Shown in pieces: positions 26,762 through 34,191 of a stretch of 64,000 nucleotides of DNA. The DNA lies in contig NZ_MZMV01000021.1 in NCBI RefSeq assembly GCF_002210435.1, forward strand, positions 47,101-111,100. The letters run 5' to 3'. The notes beneath the pieces were generated by a model. It searched no databases. It had not been told where the DNA came from and saw only the letters and a list, made by a program, of their open reading frames with translations. The stretch's first letter is position 1; each line of letters starts with the position of its first letter. The position numbers and the translations under genes were made by a program. Origin of the DNA: Micromonospora wenchangensis. Its GTDB lineage: Bacteria; Actinomycetota; Actinomycetes; Mycobacteriales; Micromonosporaceae.

Positions 26762-28636
26762 ATGGCTGGGCGGATCAGGGACGAGGACATCGCGTTGGTC
26801 CGCGAGCGCACCTCCATCGCCGAGGTGATCTCGGACACGGTGACCCTCAAGTCGGCGGGCGGCGGCAACCTCAAGGGGCTGTGCCCGTTCCACGACGAGA
26901 AGAGCCCGTCGTTCAACGTCTCGCCGGCCCGTAACGTCTTCTACTGCTTCGGCTGCGGCGTCGGCGGCGACGCGATCAAGTTCCTGATGGACGCCGAGCA
27001 TCTCACCTTCGTCGAGTCCGTCGAGCGGCTCGCCGACCGCGCCGGCATCCAGCTCCGGTACGTCGAGAACGACCAGTCGGCCCCCCGGGCCCGCCCGCAG
27101 CAGGGGCAGAAGCAGCGGCTGGTGGCCGCGCACGCCGCCGCCGTGGAGTTCTACCAGGCGCAGCTCACCACGGCCGGCGCGCGTCCGGCGCGGGAGTTCC
27201 TGGCCCGGCGCGGTTTCGACCGGGCCGCCGCGCAGCGGTACGGCTGCGGCTTCGCCCCGGACGCCTGGGACCTGCTCACCAAGCACCTGCGCCAGCAGGG
27301 GTTCAGCCACGACGAGCTGGTCACCGGTGGGCTGTCCCGGCCGTCGCGCTCGGGCACCCTGATCGACAGGTTCCGCCGCCGGCTGATGTGGCCGATCCGG
27401 GACATCGCCGGTGACGTGATCGGCTTCGGGGCGCGGAAACTCTTCGACGAGGACGACGGCCCGAAGTACCTGAACACCCCCGAGACGCCGATCTACAAGA
27501 AGTCGCACGTCCTCTACGGCATCGACCAGGCCAAACGGGAGATCGCCAAGCAGGGCCGGGTGGTCGTCGTCGAGGGCTACACCGACGTGATGGCCTGCCA
27601 CCTGGCCGGCGTCCCCACCGCCGTGGCGACCTGCGGCACCGCCTTCGGCACCGACCACATCGGTGTGCTGCGCCGGCTGCTGCTCGACACCGACGCGGTG
27701 GCCGGTGAGGTGATCTTCACGTTCGACGGGGACGCCGCCGGGCAGAAGGCCGCGCTGCGCGCCTTCGAGGACGACCAGCGCTTCGTCGGGCGTACCTTCA
27801 TCGCGGTCAGCCCGGACAACATGGACCCGTGCGACCTGCGGTTGGCAAAGGGCGACCTGGCGATCCGTGACCTGGTGGCCCGCCGCGAGCCGCTCGTCGA
27901 CTTCGCCCTGCGGCACGTGCTCAACCGCTACGACCTGGACACGGTGGACGGCCGGGTGGAGGCGATGCGCCGGGCCGCCCCGCTGGTTGCCAAGATCAAA
28001 GACCTGGAGAAGCGTCCCGAGTACGTCCGCAAGCTCGCCGGTGACCTCGGCATGGAGATCGAGCCGGTGCAGCGGGCGGTGCTGGCCGCCGCCAACGCTC
28101 CCGGTGAGCGGGAGGCCCCGGCCCCGCCCCGGGGTCGGGCCCGGCCCGCCGTGCCCGCCGTGGACAGTCCGGAGTCGATGGTCGAGCGGGAGGCGTTGAA
28201 GCTCGCCCTCCAGGAGCCCGTCCTCGCCGGCCCGATGTTCGACGCCGTCGAGGCCGCCGAGTACCGGCACCCGGTGCACGTCGAGGTGCGTACCGCGATC
28301 GCGGCGGCGGGCGGGGTGGCCGTCGCGGCCGGCGGCGCGGTGTGGATCGAGGCGGTCCGGGACGCCTGCACCGACCTGGCCGCCCAGGCGCTGGTCGGCG
28401 AGCTGGCCGTGGAACCGCTGCGGCTCGACGGCGAGCCCGACCCGAGGTACGTCTCGATCACCATGGCCCGGTTGCAGTGGGGCTCGGTGACCGCCCGGAT
28501 CAGGGACCTCAAGTCCAAGATCCAGCGGATCAACCCGGTCAACCAGAAGGACGAGTACTTCGCCCTGTTCGGGGAACTGCTCTCGCTGGAACAGCACGCG
28601 CGGGCCCTACGCGAGCAGGCCGCGGGAGGACTCTGA
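26762..28636 (+). CDS. dnaG: DNA primase
   Basis: 624 residues. The N-terminal CHC2 zinc finger is intact (LCPFHDEKSPSFNVSPARN, then YCFGCGVGGD). The TOPRIM core follows with VVVVEGYTDVMACHLAG and FTFDGDAAGQKAALRAFE. The C-terminal DnaB-binding domain includes RLQWGSVTARIRDLKSKIQ. It synthesises RNA primers at the replication fork. ATG at 26762 with GAGGGGG upstream. The stop overlaps the next start (TGATG), so the downstream gene is co-translated. Confidence 0.97.
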   Translation: MAGRIRDEDIALVRERTSIAEVISDTVTLKSAGGGNLKGLCPFHDEKSPSFNVSPARNVFYCFGCGVGGDAIKFLMDAEHLTFVESVERLADRAGIQLRYVENDQSAPRARPQQGQKQRLVAAHAAAVEFYQAQLTTAGARPAREFLARRGFDRAAAQRYGCGFAPDAWDLLTKHLRQQGFSHDELVTGGLSRPSRSGTLIDRFRRRLMWPIRDIAGDVIGFGARKLFDEDDGPKYLNTPETPIYKKSHVLYGIDQAKREIAKQGRVVVVEGYTDVMACHLAGVPTAVATCGTAFGTDHIGVLRRLLLDTDAVAGEVIFTFDGDAAGQKAALRAFEDDQRFVGRTFIAVSPDNMDPCDLRLAKGDLAIRDLVARREPLVDFALRHVLNRYDLDTVDGRVEAMRRAAPLVAKIKDLEKRPEYVRKLAGDLGMEIEPVQRAVLAAANAPGEREAPAPPRGRARPAVPAVDSPESMVEREALKLALQEPVLAGPMFDAVEAAEYRHPVHVEVRTAIAAAGGVAVAAGGAVWIEAVRDACTDLAAQALVGELAVEPLRLDGEPDPRYVSITMARLQWGSVTARIRDLKSKIQRINPVNQKDEYFALFGELLSLEQHARALREQAAGGL

Positions 28637-29247
28637 TGGGACTGTTCGGCCGCAAACGCAGGATGCCGTCCGCCGTCCGCCCACCCCTGGCCGCCGGTGA
28701 ACGCGTCCTGGCCTGGGCCGCCCCCGGCAAGGGCGGCAGCAGCGGCGCGCCGCCTGCCGAGGGCACGTCGGCCGGTGGCGGTGAGTCGGCCGGTGCCGGT
28801 GGTGGTGCTGCCGGTGACGGGGTGCTGGTGGCCACCAACCTCGGGCTCTGGCTGCCGGGCCGGGCGGAGCGGTTGGGCTGGCACGACATCCTCAAGGCCG
28901 TCTGGTCCGGGCGGGAGTTGACGGTCACCCCGGCCGCGACGGCTGCCGAGCGGGACGGCTACCTGGTGGTCGCCGACGGTCCCGCCGAGACGTACCTGCT
29001 GCTCGACCCGGGTGACCTGCCGCACCAGGTGCGGGCCAGGGTGACCCGCTCGGTGGCGTACACCCAGCAGCACCCGGTGCCCGGCGGCTCGGGGCGGATC
29101 GCGGCCCGGCGGGTGGCCGGGTCGGACGGTCTGACCTGGACGGTCCGCTACGACCCCGGCACCCCGGTCGACGCCGACGAGGTACGCGCCGAGACCGACC
29201 AGCTCGTCGCCGCCGCCCGCGCCGCCACCGCCCCCGCCGACCTCTGA
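28636..29247 (+). CDS. conserved hypothetical protein coupled to dnaG
   Basis: 203 residues beginning MGLFGRKRRMPSAVRPPLAAGERVLAW. After a Gly/Ser/Ala-rich insertion (about 35-60) there is a beta-rich domain (GVLVATNLGLWLPGR, WHDILKAVWSGRELTV) resembling a small PH-like fold, then a helical tail (VDADEVRAETDQLVAAARAA). The pattern of ERVLAWA and VATNLGLWL suggests a bacterial PH-type protein, but I cannot name the family. The start codon overlaps the dnaG stop by one base. Function unknown. Confidence 0.75.
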   Translation: MGLFGRKRRMPSAVRPPLAAGERVLAWAAPGKGGSSGAPPAEGTSAGGGESAGAGGGAAGDGVLVATNLGLWLPGRAERLGWHDILKAVWSGRELTVTPAATAAERDGYLVVADGPAETYLLLDPGDLPHQVRARVTRSVAYTQQHPVPGGSGRIAARRVAGSDGLTWTVRYDPGTPVDADEVRAETDQLVAAARAATAPADL

Positions 29248-29331
29248 CCCCTCGGCGTGGTCGTGGGGCGGCCGATCGCCCGTACCGCCTTCGGCCTGGT
29301 CGCGGGGTGGAGATCGCGCTCAGTCGGCGAC

Positions 29332-29363
29332 ATAGCGGTATCACCGCGACCTGATGCCGCTGT
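29332..29363. terminator. possible hairpin downstream of the dnaG unit
   Basis: ATAGCGGTATCA and TGATGCCGCTGT can form a 12-bp stem with two G-U pairs and an 8-base loop, about 85 bases after the stop at 29247. It is less GC-rich than other terminators in the window and could be a dispersed repeat instead. The remaining bases of this 217-bp gap show nothing else. Confidence 0.4.
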
Positions 29364-29464
29364 ATCGACCCCGCTGAGTCGATCATGATTTGCCGCGACG
29401 GATCTTGGTGGCAAATGGCCCCCGGGAGGGCCGAAGACCTCCAAGATCCCCACGCAACCGTGCG

Positions 29465-29749
29465 TCAGCGGTCGGCGGGGTCAGGTGTGCCGGGGTGGTC
29501 GGGTCGCCGGGATCGTGCCCAGGTGACGATGCGGTCGGTGAGGCCGGGTGGTGCGACGCCGTCGTGCAGGGCGGCGAGGTCGTCCATGGCTTCGCCCAGC
29601 AGGAGGCCCAGGTAGACGAGCAGGGCGGTGCGATCCTCGCGGTACTCGCCGAGCAGCGCCAGCCGGGCCGGGGAGCACGGCCAGGCCGCCCCGCACACCC
29701 GGCACCGCCAGGAGGGGCGGGCGGCCACGTGGGGACGGTACCGGGGCAT
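29465..29749 (-). CDS. small Cys-containing protein next to WhiJ-like regulator (sometimes annotated flavin reductase)
   Basis: 94 residues: MPRYRPHVAARPSWRCRVCGAAWPCSPARLALLGEYREDRTALLVYLGLLLGEAMDDLAALH. The RPxWxCRxCxxxWPC motif with three close Cys residues, followed by a helical LxxEYxxDRxxLxxYL segment, is a recurrent small protein beside DUF5753 regulators in actinomycetes. Databases often call it flavin reductase, without support in the sequence. The Cys cluster could bind zinc. The ATG at 29749 overlaps the stop of the upstream small ORF (TGATG); an in-frame ATG 16 codons upstream is an alternative. Confidence 0.65.
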   Translation of the reverse strand: MPRYRPHVAARPSWRCRVCGAAWPCSPARLALLGEYREDRTALLVYLGLLLGEAMDDLAALHDGVAPPGLTDRIVTWARSRRPDHPGTPDPADR

Positions 29750-29949
29750 CAGCGCCGACCCGCCCGCACGTTTCCACCCGGCCCGACCCGGGTGCAATGG
29801 CCGCCGCCCGACCTGCCCCGGCCGGGATCACCGCAGGCCGGGCGGCTGCGCCCCGACCCGTCGTGGCCCGGTGGGGGCCGATCCGGTCGACCGGCGCGGG
29901 GGCCGGGGTGCCCCGGGAATCCGCCGCGCGATCCGAGAACCTGTCGCAT
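29749..29949 (-). CDS. small Gly/Pro/Arg-rich ORF, possible leader of the Cys protein
   Basis: 66 codons starting at ATG 29949, with a strong GGAGG seven to eight bases upstream (minus strand) and ending with TGA that overlaps the ATG of the next gene. Composition is unusual (Gly, Arg, Pro; RPDRPPPGHDGSGR) and no family is recognised. The good ribosome-binding site and the TGATG junction argue that it is translated, perhaps mainly to couple translation of the downstream 94-residue protein. Confidence 0.45.
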   Translation of the reverse strand: MRQVLGSRGGFPGHPGPRAGRPDRPPPGHDGSGRSRPACGDPGRGRSGGGHCTRVGPGGNVRAGRR

Positions 29950-30161
29950 GGTCGAGCCTCCGTCGATGCTGGAGGGGAGCGCCCGCCGACGACACCGACG
30001 GACGCTCCCGGCCTGGTTCCGCCCACCGTCCGATCCCGGGAGCGGTCCCGCTGGGTGACAGTCTGTTGATGATCCGACTACGGTGGGAGGTCCGCCCTAC
30101 CGACGACCGGGGCGTGGGCCGGCCGCTCCCGGGCGGTACGAACATGTACGGAGGCTGTCTG

Positions 30162-30965
30162 GTGGAACGCTCGTCCATGCTGGACCACTTCGCGGAGGAA
30201 CTGCGGCTCACCCGGGCCGGTCACGGCATGTCCCAGGCGGCGCTGGCCGAGGCGCTGAGCTATTCGGGTGCCCTGGTCGCCAAGGTGGAGACCTGCGAAC
30301 GTCGGCCGAGCCTGGACTTCGCCCGCCGCTGCGACACGGTGTTCACCACCGACGGCCGTTTCGAACGAATCCAACGCCGGATCAGCCGGGAAACCGTGGT
30401 GCCCTGGGCGCGGGACTGGACCGGCATCGAGTACGAGGCGACGGCGCTGCGCTGGTTCGAGCCGATCTGCGTGCCGGGCCTATTGCAAACCGAGGCTTAT
30501 GCCCATGCGCTGCTGTCTGGCGGTGGGCTGTTCGCACCTGACGAGATCGAGCAGCAGGTGACGGCTCGGCTGGATCGTCAGGCCGTCCTCTCCCGCGACC
30601 GGCCACCGCTGCTCACTGCCGTCATTGACGAATATGTGCTGCGTCGCCGCATTGGAGAATCGGAGGTCATGCGTGAGCAACTGCATCATCTGGTGAAGCT
30701 TGGCTCGGCGCTCCCCCGGGTCCGCATCCAGGTCGTCCCGCAAACTGCCGGCGCGTACCCTGGCATCAACGGCCCCTTCGTGATCGCCACCTCTGGGCAG
30801 GGGGAGGATGTCGTCTACCAGGAAGGTCAGCTCCACGGGCAGGTGATCGACCGTTCCGACTTTCTGCGGCAGATGGTCGAGGTGTGGGAGTCGATCCGGG
30901 GCGAGGCCCTATCGCAGCAGCAGTCTCTTGAGTTGATGGCGGAAATGGCGGAGACATGGAACTGA
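30162..30965 (+). CDS. XRE-type regulator with DUF5753 (WhiJ-like)
   Basis: 267 residues. N-terminal helix-turn-helix (about 7-60: ELRLTRAGHGMSQAALAEALSYSGALVAKVETCERRPS) and C-terminal DUF5753 domain (about 85-260: YEATALRWFEPICVPGLLQTEAYAHALL, LPRVRIQVVPQTAGAYPGINGPFVIA). In Streptomyces such regulators work with small DUF397 partners in development and antibiotic control. The GTG at 30162 is chosen because GGAGG lies seven bases before it; an ATG six codons upstream lacks a site. The last codons overlap the first DUF397 gene by 10 bases. Confidence 0.88.
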   Translation: MERSSMLDHFAEELRLTRAGHGMSQAALAEALSYSGALVAKVETCERRPSLDFARRCDTVFTTDGRFERIQRRISRETVVPWARDWTGIEYEATALRWFEPICVPGLLQTEAYAHALLSGGGLFAPDEIEQQVTARLDRQAVLSRDRPPLLTAVIDEYVLRRRIGESEVMREQLHHLVKLGSALPRVRIQVVPQTAGAYPGINGPFVIATSGQGEDVVYQEGQLHGQVIDRSDFLRQMVEVWESIRGEALSQQQSLELMAEMAETWN

Positions 30966-31377
30966 GTGGTGCCCGGTGGCGTAAGAGCAGCCGCAGCAAC
31001 GGGCAGGGTGGGGCCTGCGTCGAGGTGGCCGACAACCTGTCCGGCGTGGTGGCCGTGCGTGATTCCAAGGACCCGGAGGGGCCGGTGCTCGCCTTTGGCC
31101 CCGACACGTGGCGTGAGTTCGTGGCGGGAGTGGTGAGACACCATTGCAGCAGCAGTGCCTTGAGCTGATGACGGAAGTGGCGGAGACATGAACCTGAGCG
31201 ACGCCCGGTGGCGCAAGAGCACCCGTAGTAACGGTCAGGGAGGAAACTGCGTCGAGGTGGCGGACGAGCTTTCCGGCGTGGTGATGGTGCGGGATTCCAA
31301 GGACCCGGGTGGGCCGGTGCTGGCCTTCGACCCGTACGCCTGGCGGGCATTCGTCGCCGCAACGGCGAGAAAGGCTT
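30914..31377 (+). repeat. 232-bp diverged tandem duplication: regulator 3' end + DUF397 gene
   Basis: GCAGCAGCAGT..CTTGAG.TGATG.CGGAA.TGGCGGAGACATG occurs at 30914 and again at 31146, each time just before a DUF397 start codon, and the DUF397 genes follow in register. The second copy of the regulator tail is no longer read in the regulator frame and instead supplies the C-terminus of the first DUF397 protein. Confidence 0.85.
30956..31168 (+). CDS. DUF397 protein, copy 1, with altered C-terminus
   Basis: 70 residues with the DUF397 core: ARWRKSSRSNGQGGACVEVADNLSGVVAVRDSKDPEGPVLAF and a W-REF segment. DUF397 proteins are the small partners of WhiJ/DUF5753 regulators. The final residues (VRHHCSSSALS) do not fit the family. 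They are encoded by an out-of-frame copy of the 3' end of the regulator gene, brought in by the tandem duplication described at 30914. It overlaps the regulator gene's stop, so translation is coupled. Confidence 0.85.
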   Translation: MELSGARWRKSSRSNGQGGACVEVADNLSGVVAVRDSKDPEGPVLAFGPDTWREFVAGVVRHHCSSSALS

Positions 31378-31379
31378 AG
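31188..31379 (+). CDS. DUF397 protein, copy 2
   Basis: 63 residues, closely similar to the preceding protein (ARWRKSTRSNGQGGNCVEVADELSGVVMVRDSKDPGGPVLAFDPYAWRAFVAATARKA) but with a normal family C-terminus. This is presumably the original end of the locus. Its ATG lies 232 bases after that of copy 1, exactly one duplication unit. The divergence (roughly a quarter of residues) says the duplication is not recent. Confidence 0.85.
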   Translation: MNLSDARWRKSTRSNGQGGNCVEVADELSGVVMVRDSKDPGGPVLAFDPYAWRAFVAATARKA

Positions 31380-31527
31380 CGGGCCGGCGGCCCGATCCCG
31401 GGTCGATGCAGGCACGCCCGGCGGCGGGGGAGTGCCCGTCGTCACCTCTGCCGCTGGTCGGTGGTTAGGCGGCGGCTGCGGCGGGGCATGTCGGAGGGCG
31501 ACATCCGCAGATCCCCGAGGAGGGGCG

Positions 31528-32667
31528 ATGGCCTCCGACGAGACCCACGCCGACCGCGACGACGCGGCCACCGTGACCGCAGCCCCGCACGACCGGGACC
31601 GGTCGGGGGACCGGCGGTCCGGTGACCGCCCGTCGGGTGAGCCCGGGTCCGGTGACCGGCGGCGCGGCGACCGGTGGGAGGCCGACGCGCGTACCCGGCC
31701 GGTCGGTCCCGACGACGGCCCGGACAGCCCGACCGACCTGCACCGGGCGGACTGGAAGGCGGCGCTCAAGCGCACCGGGCGGGAGTTCCAGGAGGACAGC
31801 CTGACCGACTGGGCCGCCGCGCTGACCTACTACGGGGTGCTGTCGATCTTCCCCGGGATGCTGGTGCTGATCTCGATCCTCGGGCTGCTCGGCGAGCGGG
31901 CCACCAGCGGGGTCCGGGACACCGTCGGCCAGGTGGTGCCGGAGGAGAACATCCGCACCATCATCGAGACCGCGATCGACCAGGCCGGCCAGTCGGGTGG
32001 GCTGGCCAGCGTCGCCGCCGTCATCGGTCTGGTCGCCGCCTTCTGGTCGGCCTCCGGCTACGTGGGCGCGTTCATGCGCGCCTCGAACAGCATCTACGAC
32101 GTGCCGGAGGGGCGGCCGGTGTGGAAGACGCTGCCCATCCGGCTCGGGGTGACCGCCCTGGTGGGGGTGCTGCTGCTTGCCGCCGCGGTGATCGTGGTCT
32201 TCACCGGTGGCCTCGCCGAGCAGGCCGGCAGCGCGATCGGGTTGGGCTCGACGGCGGTGACGGTGTGGAACATCGCCAAGTGGCCGGTGCTGCTGGTGCT
32301 GGTCAGCCTGATGTTCGCGATCCTCTACTGGGCGTCGCCGAACGCCCGGCACGGCGGGTTCCGCTGGGTCAGCCCGGGTGGCGTGCTGGCGGTGCTGCTG
32401 TGGCTGCTGGTCTCCGGCCTGTTCGCCCTGTACGTGGGCAACTTCGGGTCCTACAACAAGACCTACGGGGCGCTGGCCGGCGTGATCATCTTCCTGGTCT
32501 GGCTCTGGCTGAGCAACATCGCGATCCTGCTCGGTGCCGAGTTCGACGCCGAGCTGGAGCGGGGCCGGGCCATCTCCGCCGGCCACGACCCGGACGAGGA
32601 GCCGTACGTCGAGCTGCGTGACGACCGCAAGCTGCGCAAGAAGCGCAACGCCGCCCCCGGTCGCTGA
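31528..32667 (+). CDS. YihY/BrkB-family membrane protein
   Basis: 379 residues. A long charged N-terminus (about 1-75) with repeated RSGDR/GDRRSGDR units is followed by a six-helix YihY domain: FQEDSLTDWAAALTYYGVLSIFPGMLVLISILGLLG, FWSASGYVGAFMRASNSIYDVPEGRPVWK, FGSYNKTYGALAGVIIFLVWLWLSNIAILLGAEFDAELERGR. The family is often mis-called ribonuclease BN; its function (membrane export, virulence factor BrkB in Bordetella) is unclear. ATG at 31528 after GAGGAGGGG. Single-gene unit ended by the hairpin at 32705. Confidence 0.88.
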   Translation: MASDETHADRDDAATVTAAPHDRDRSGDRRSGDRPSGEPGSGDRRRGDRWEADARTRPVGPDDGPDSPTDLHRADWKAALKRTGREFQEDSLTDWAAALTYYGVLSIFPGMLVLISILGLLGERATSGVRDTVGQVVPEENIRTIIETAIDQAGQSGGLASVAAVIGLVAAFWSASGYVGAFMRASNSIYDVPEGRPVWKTLPIRLGVTALVGVLLLAAAVIVVFTGGLAEQAGSAIGLGSTAVTVWNIAKWPVLLVLVSLMFAILYWASPNARHGGFRWVSPGGVLAVLLWLLVSGLFALYVGNFGSYNKTYGALAGVIIFLVWLWLSNIAILLGAEFDAELERGRAISAGHDPDEEPYVELRDDRKLRKKRNAAPGR

Positions 32668-32704
32668 CCCGCGTCGCGGGCCCCGGAGGCCCGCCGGACC
32701 TGCC

Positions 32705-32743
32705 GACCCCGCCCTGCCGCGTCGACCGTGGCGGGGCGGGGTC
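32705..32743 (+). terminator. hairpin terminator after the YihY gene
   Basis: GACCCCGCCCTGCC and GGCGGGGCGGGGTC, 14-bp arms with one G-T pair and an 11-base loop, followed by TTGT. It lies 38 bases after the stop codon. Confidence 0.75.
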
Positions 32744-32878
32744 TTGTCATGTCCGGGGTCGGTCCGGTAATGCTTCCCCCGCCCGCTGCGGGCCCGACGG
32801 GCAGCGCTCACCCGGTGCCCGTAGCAGGTCGTTGCGGAGATTTCTCGGTCTGTCAACCTTTTCTTGATCGACTAGTAG

Positions 32879-32900
32879 CTTTTGTTCGTTCGGACGAAAG
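32879..32900 (+). promoter_or_regulatory. candidate ROK-regulator operator
   Basis: A 22-bp near-palindrome, CTTTTGTTCG-TT-CGGACGAAAG, with 8 of 10 positions symmetric. It lies in the only AT-rich patch of the 269-base gap between the terminator at 32743 and the ROK gene start at 33013. Outer CTTT/AAAG and inner TTCG/CG-A are similar in style to NagC/Mlc-type sites. Autoregulation by the adjacent ROK protein is inferred. The rest of the gap holds no gene. Confidence 0.5.
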
Positions 32901-33012
32901 TTGCCGGAGGAACGACCGAAGCTATGGACACGTGCCACGGAAGTCTCCTACTGTGTCGACCACAACACAACGGCGTGACGTCAATGTGAACCCTGAGGCG
33001 GAGGTGAGTCCC

Positions 33013-34191
33013 GTGCGGACGGCAGATCCCCTGCACGTGCAGCTGTTACGGCTGCTCCGTGACGAGGGGCCAGCGTCCCGGGCCGAGCTGGGCGACCGGT
33101 TGCAGATGCCCCGGCCCCGGCTCCTCGCCGAGTTGGAACGGCTGGTCGGGCTGGGCCTGGTGGCCGAGGCCGGACTGGCCGCGTCCCGGGGCGGCCGCCG
33201 GTCGACCCTGGTCGAGCTGAACCCGGACCTGCGGTTCGCCGGCATCGACATGGGCGCCAGCTCGATCGACGTCGAGGTGGTCAACGGGCGGCTCGAACCG
33301 ATCGCCGCGTACGCCGAGCCGGCCGACATCCGCTCCGGCCCGAAAGCCATCCTGCACCGGGTCAACGACCTGCTGCACAAGGCCCGGGTGGACGGGGCGT
33401 ACGAGCGGCTCAACGGCGTCGGCATCGGCGTCCCCGGCCCGGTCAGCTTCCGCGACGGGGTGCCGGTCTCGCCGCCGATCATGCCGGGCTGGGACCGCTA
33501 CCCGGTACGCGAGCTGATCAGCCGCGAGCACGGGTGCCCGGCGGTGGTCGACAACGACGTGAACATCATGGCGATCGGCGAGCGGCACGGCGGCGTGGCC
33601 CACTCGGTCGACGACTTCCTCTTCGTCAAGATCGGCACCGGAATAGGGTGCGGGATCTACCTCAGCGGCGAGGTCTACCGGGGCACCGACGGCTGCGCCG
33701 GCGACATCGGACACATCCAGGCCGAGGCCGGCGGACCGGCCTGCACCTGCGGAAACGCCGGTTGCCTGGAGGCCGTGTTCAGCGGGGCGGCGTTGGCCCG
33801 GGAAGCCTCCATCGCGGCGCGTACCGGCACCTCGCCGGCGCTGGCCGAGCGGCTGGCCGCCCGGGGTGCGGTCTCCGCCCGCGACGTCGCCGAGGCGGCC
33901 ATCGAGGGCGACGTCACCTGCATCCAGCTCATCCGCGACGGGGGCCGCCGGGTCGGCCAGGTGCTCGCCGGCCTGGTCAGCTTCACCAACCCGTCGATGA
34001 TCGTCATCGGTGGCGGGCTCGCCCACCTCGGGCACATCCTGCTCGCCGAGATCCGCAGCGTGGTCTACCGCCGTTCGCTGCCGCTGGCCACCGGCAACCT
34101 GCCGGTCGTCCTGTCCGAGCTGGGACCGCGCGCCGGAGTGGCCGGCGCGGCCGTCCTCGCCAGCGACGTCGCCTTCGGGGAGGCATCATGA
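33013..34191 (+). CDS. ROK-family transcriptional regulator
   Basis: 392 residues. Winged helix-turn-helix at the N-terminus (HVQLLRLLRDEGPASRAELGDRLQMPRPRLLAELERLVGLGLV), then a sugar-kinase-fold ROK domain with the zinc motif CTCGNAGC and ATP-site-like residues FVKIGTGIGCGIYLSGEVYRG. Such proteins sense a sugar or sugar phosphate and repress uptake genes. Several in-frame starts exist from 32953; GTG at 33013 is chosen because GCGGAGG sits 9 bases before it. The stop overlaps the start of the ABC ATPase gene (ATGA), placing it as first gene of the sugar transporter operon. Confidence 0.9.
   Translation: MRTADPLHVQLLRLLRDEGPASRAELGDRLQMPRPRLLAELERLVGLGLVAEAGLAASRGGRRSTLVELNPDLRFAGIDMGASSIDVEVVNGRLEPIAAYAEPADIRSGPKAILHRVNDLLHKARVDGAYERLNGVGIGVPGPVSFRDGVPVSPPIMPGWDRYPVRELISREHGCPAVVDNDVNIMAIGERHGGVAHSVDDFLFVKIGTGIGCGIYLSGEVYRGTDGCAGDIGHIQAEAGGPACTCGNAGCLEAVFSGAALAREASIAARTGTSPALAERLAARGAVSARDVAEAAIEGDVTCIQLIRDGGRRVGQVLAGLVSFTNPSMIVIGGGLAHLGHILLAEIRSVVYRRSLPLATGNLPVVLSELGPRAGVAGAAVLASDVAFGEAS

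Noticed and set aside
26303..28597. 764-residue minus-strand frame over dnaG
   Set aside because: dnaG on the plus strand has every expected motif; the antisense frame has none.
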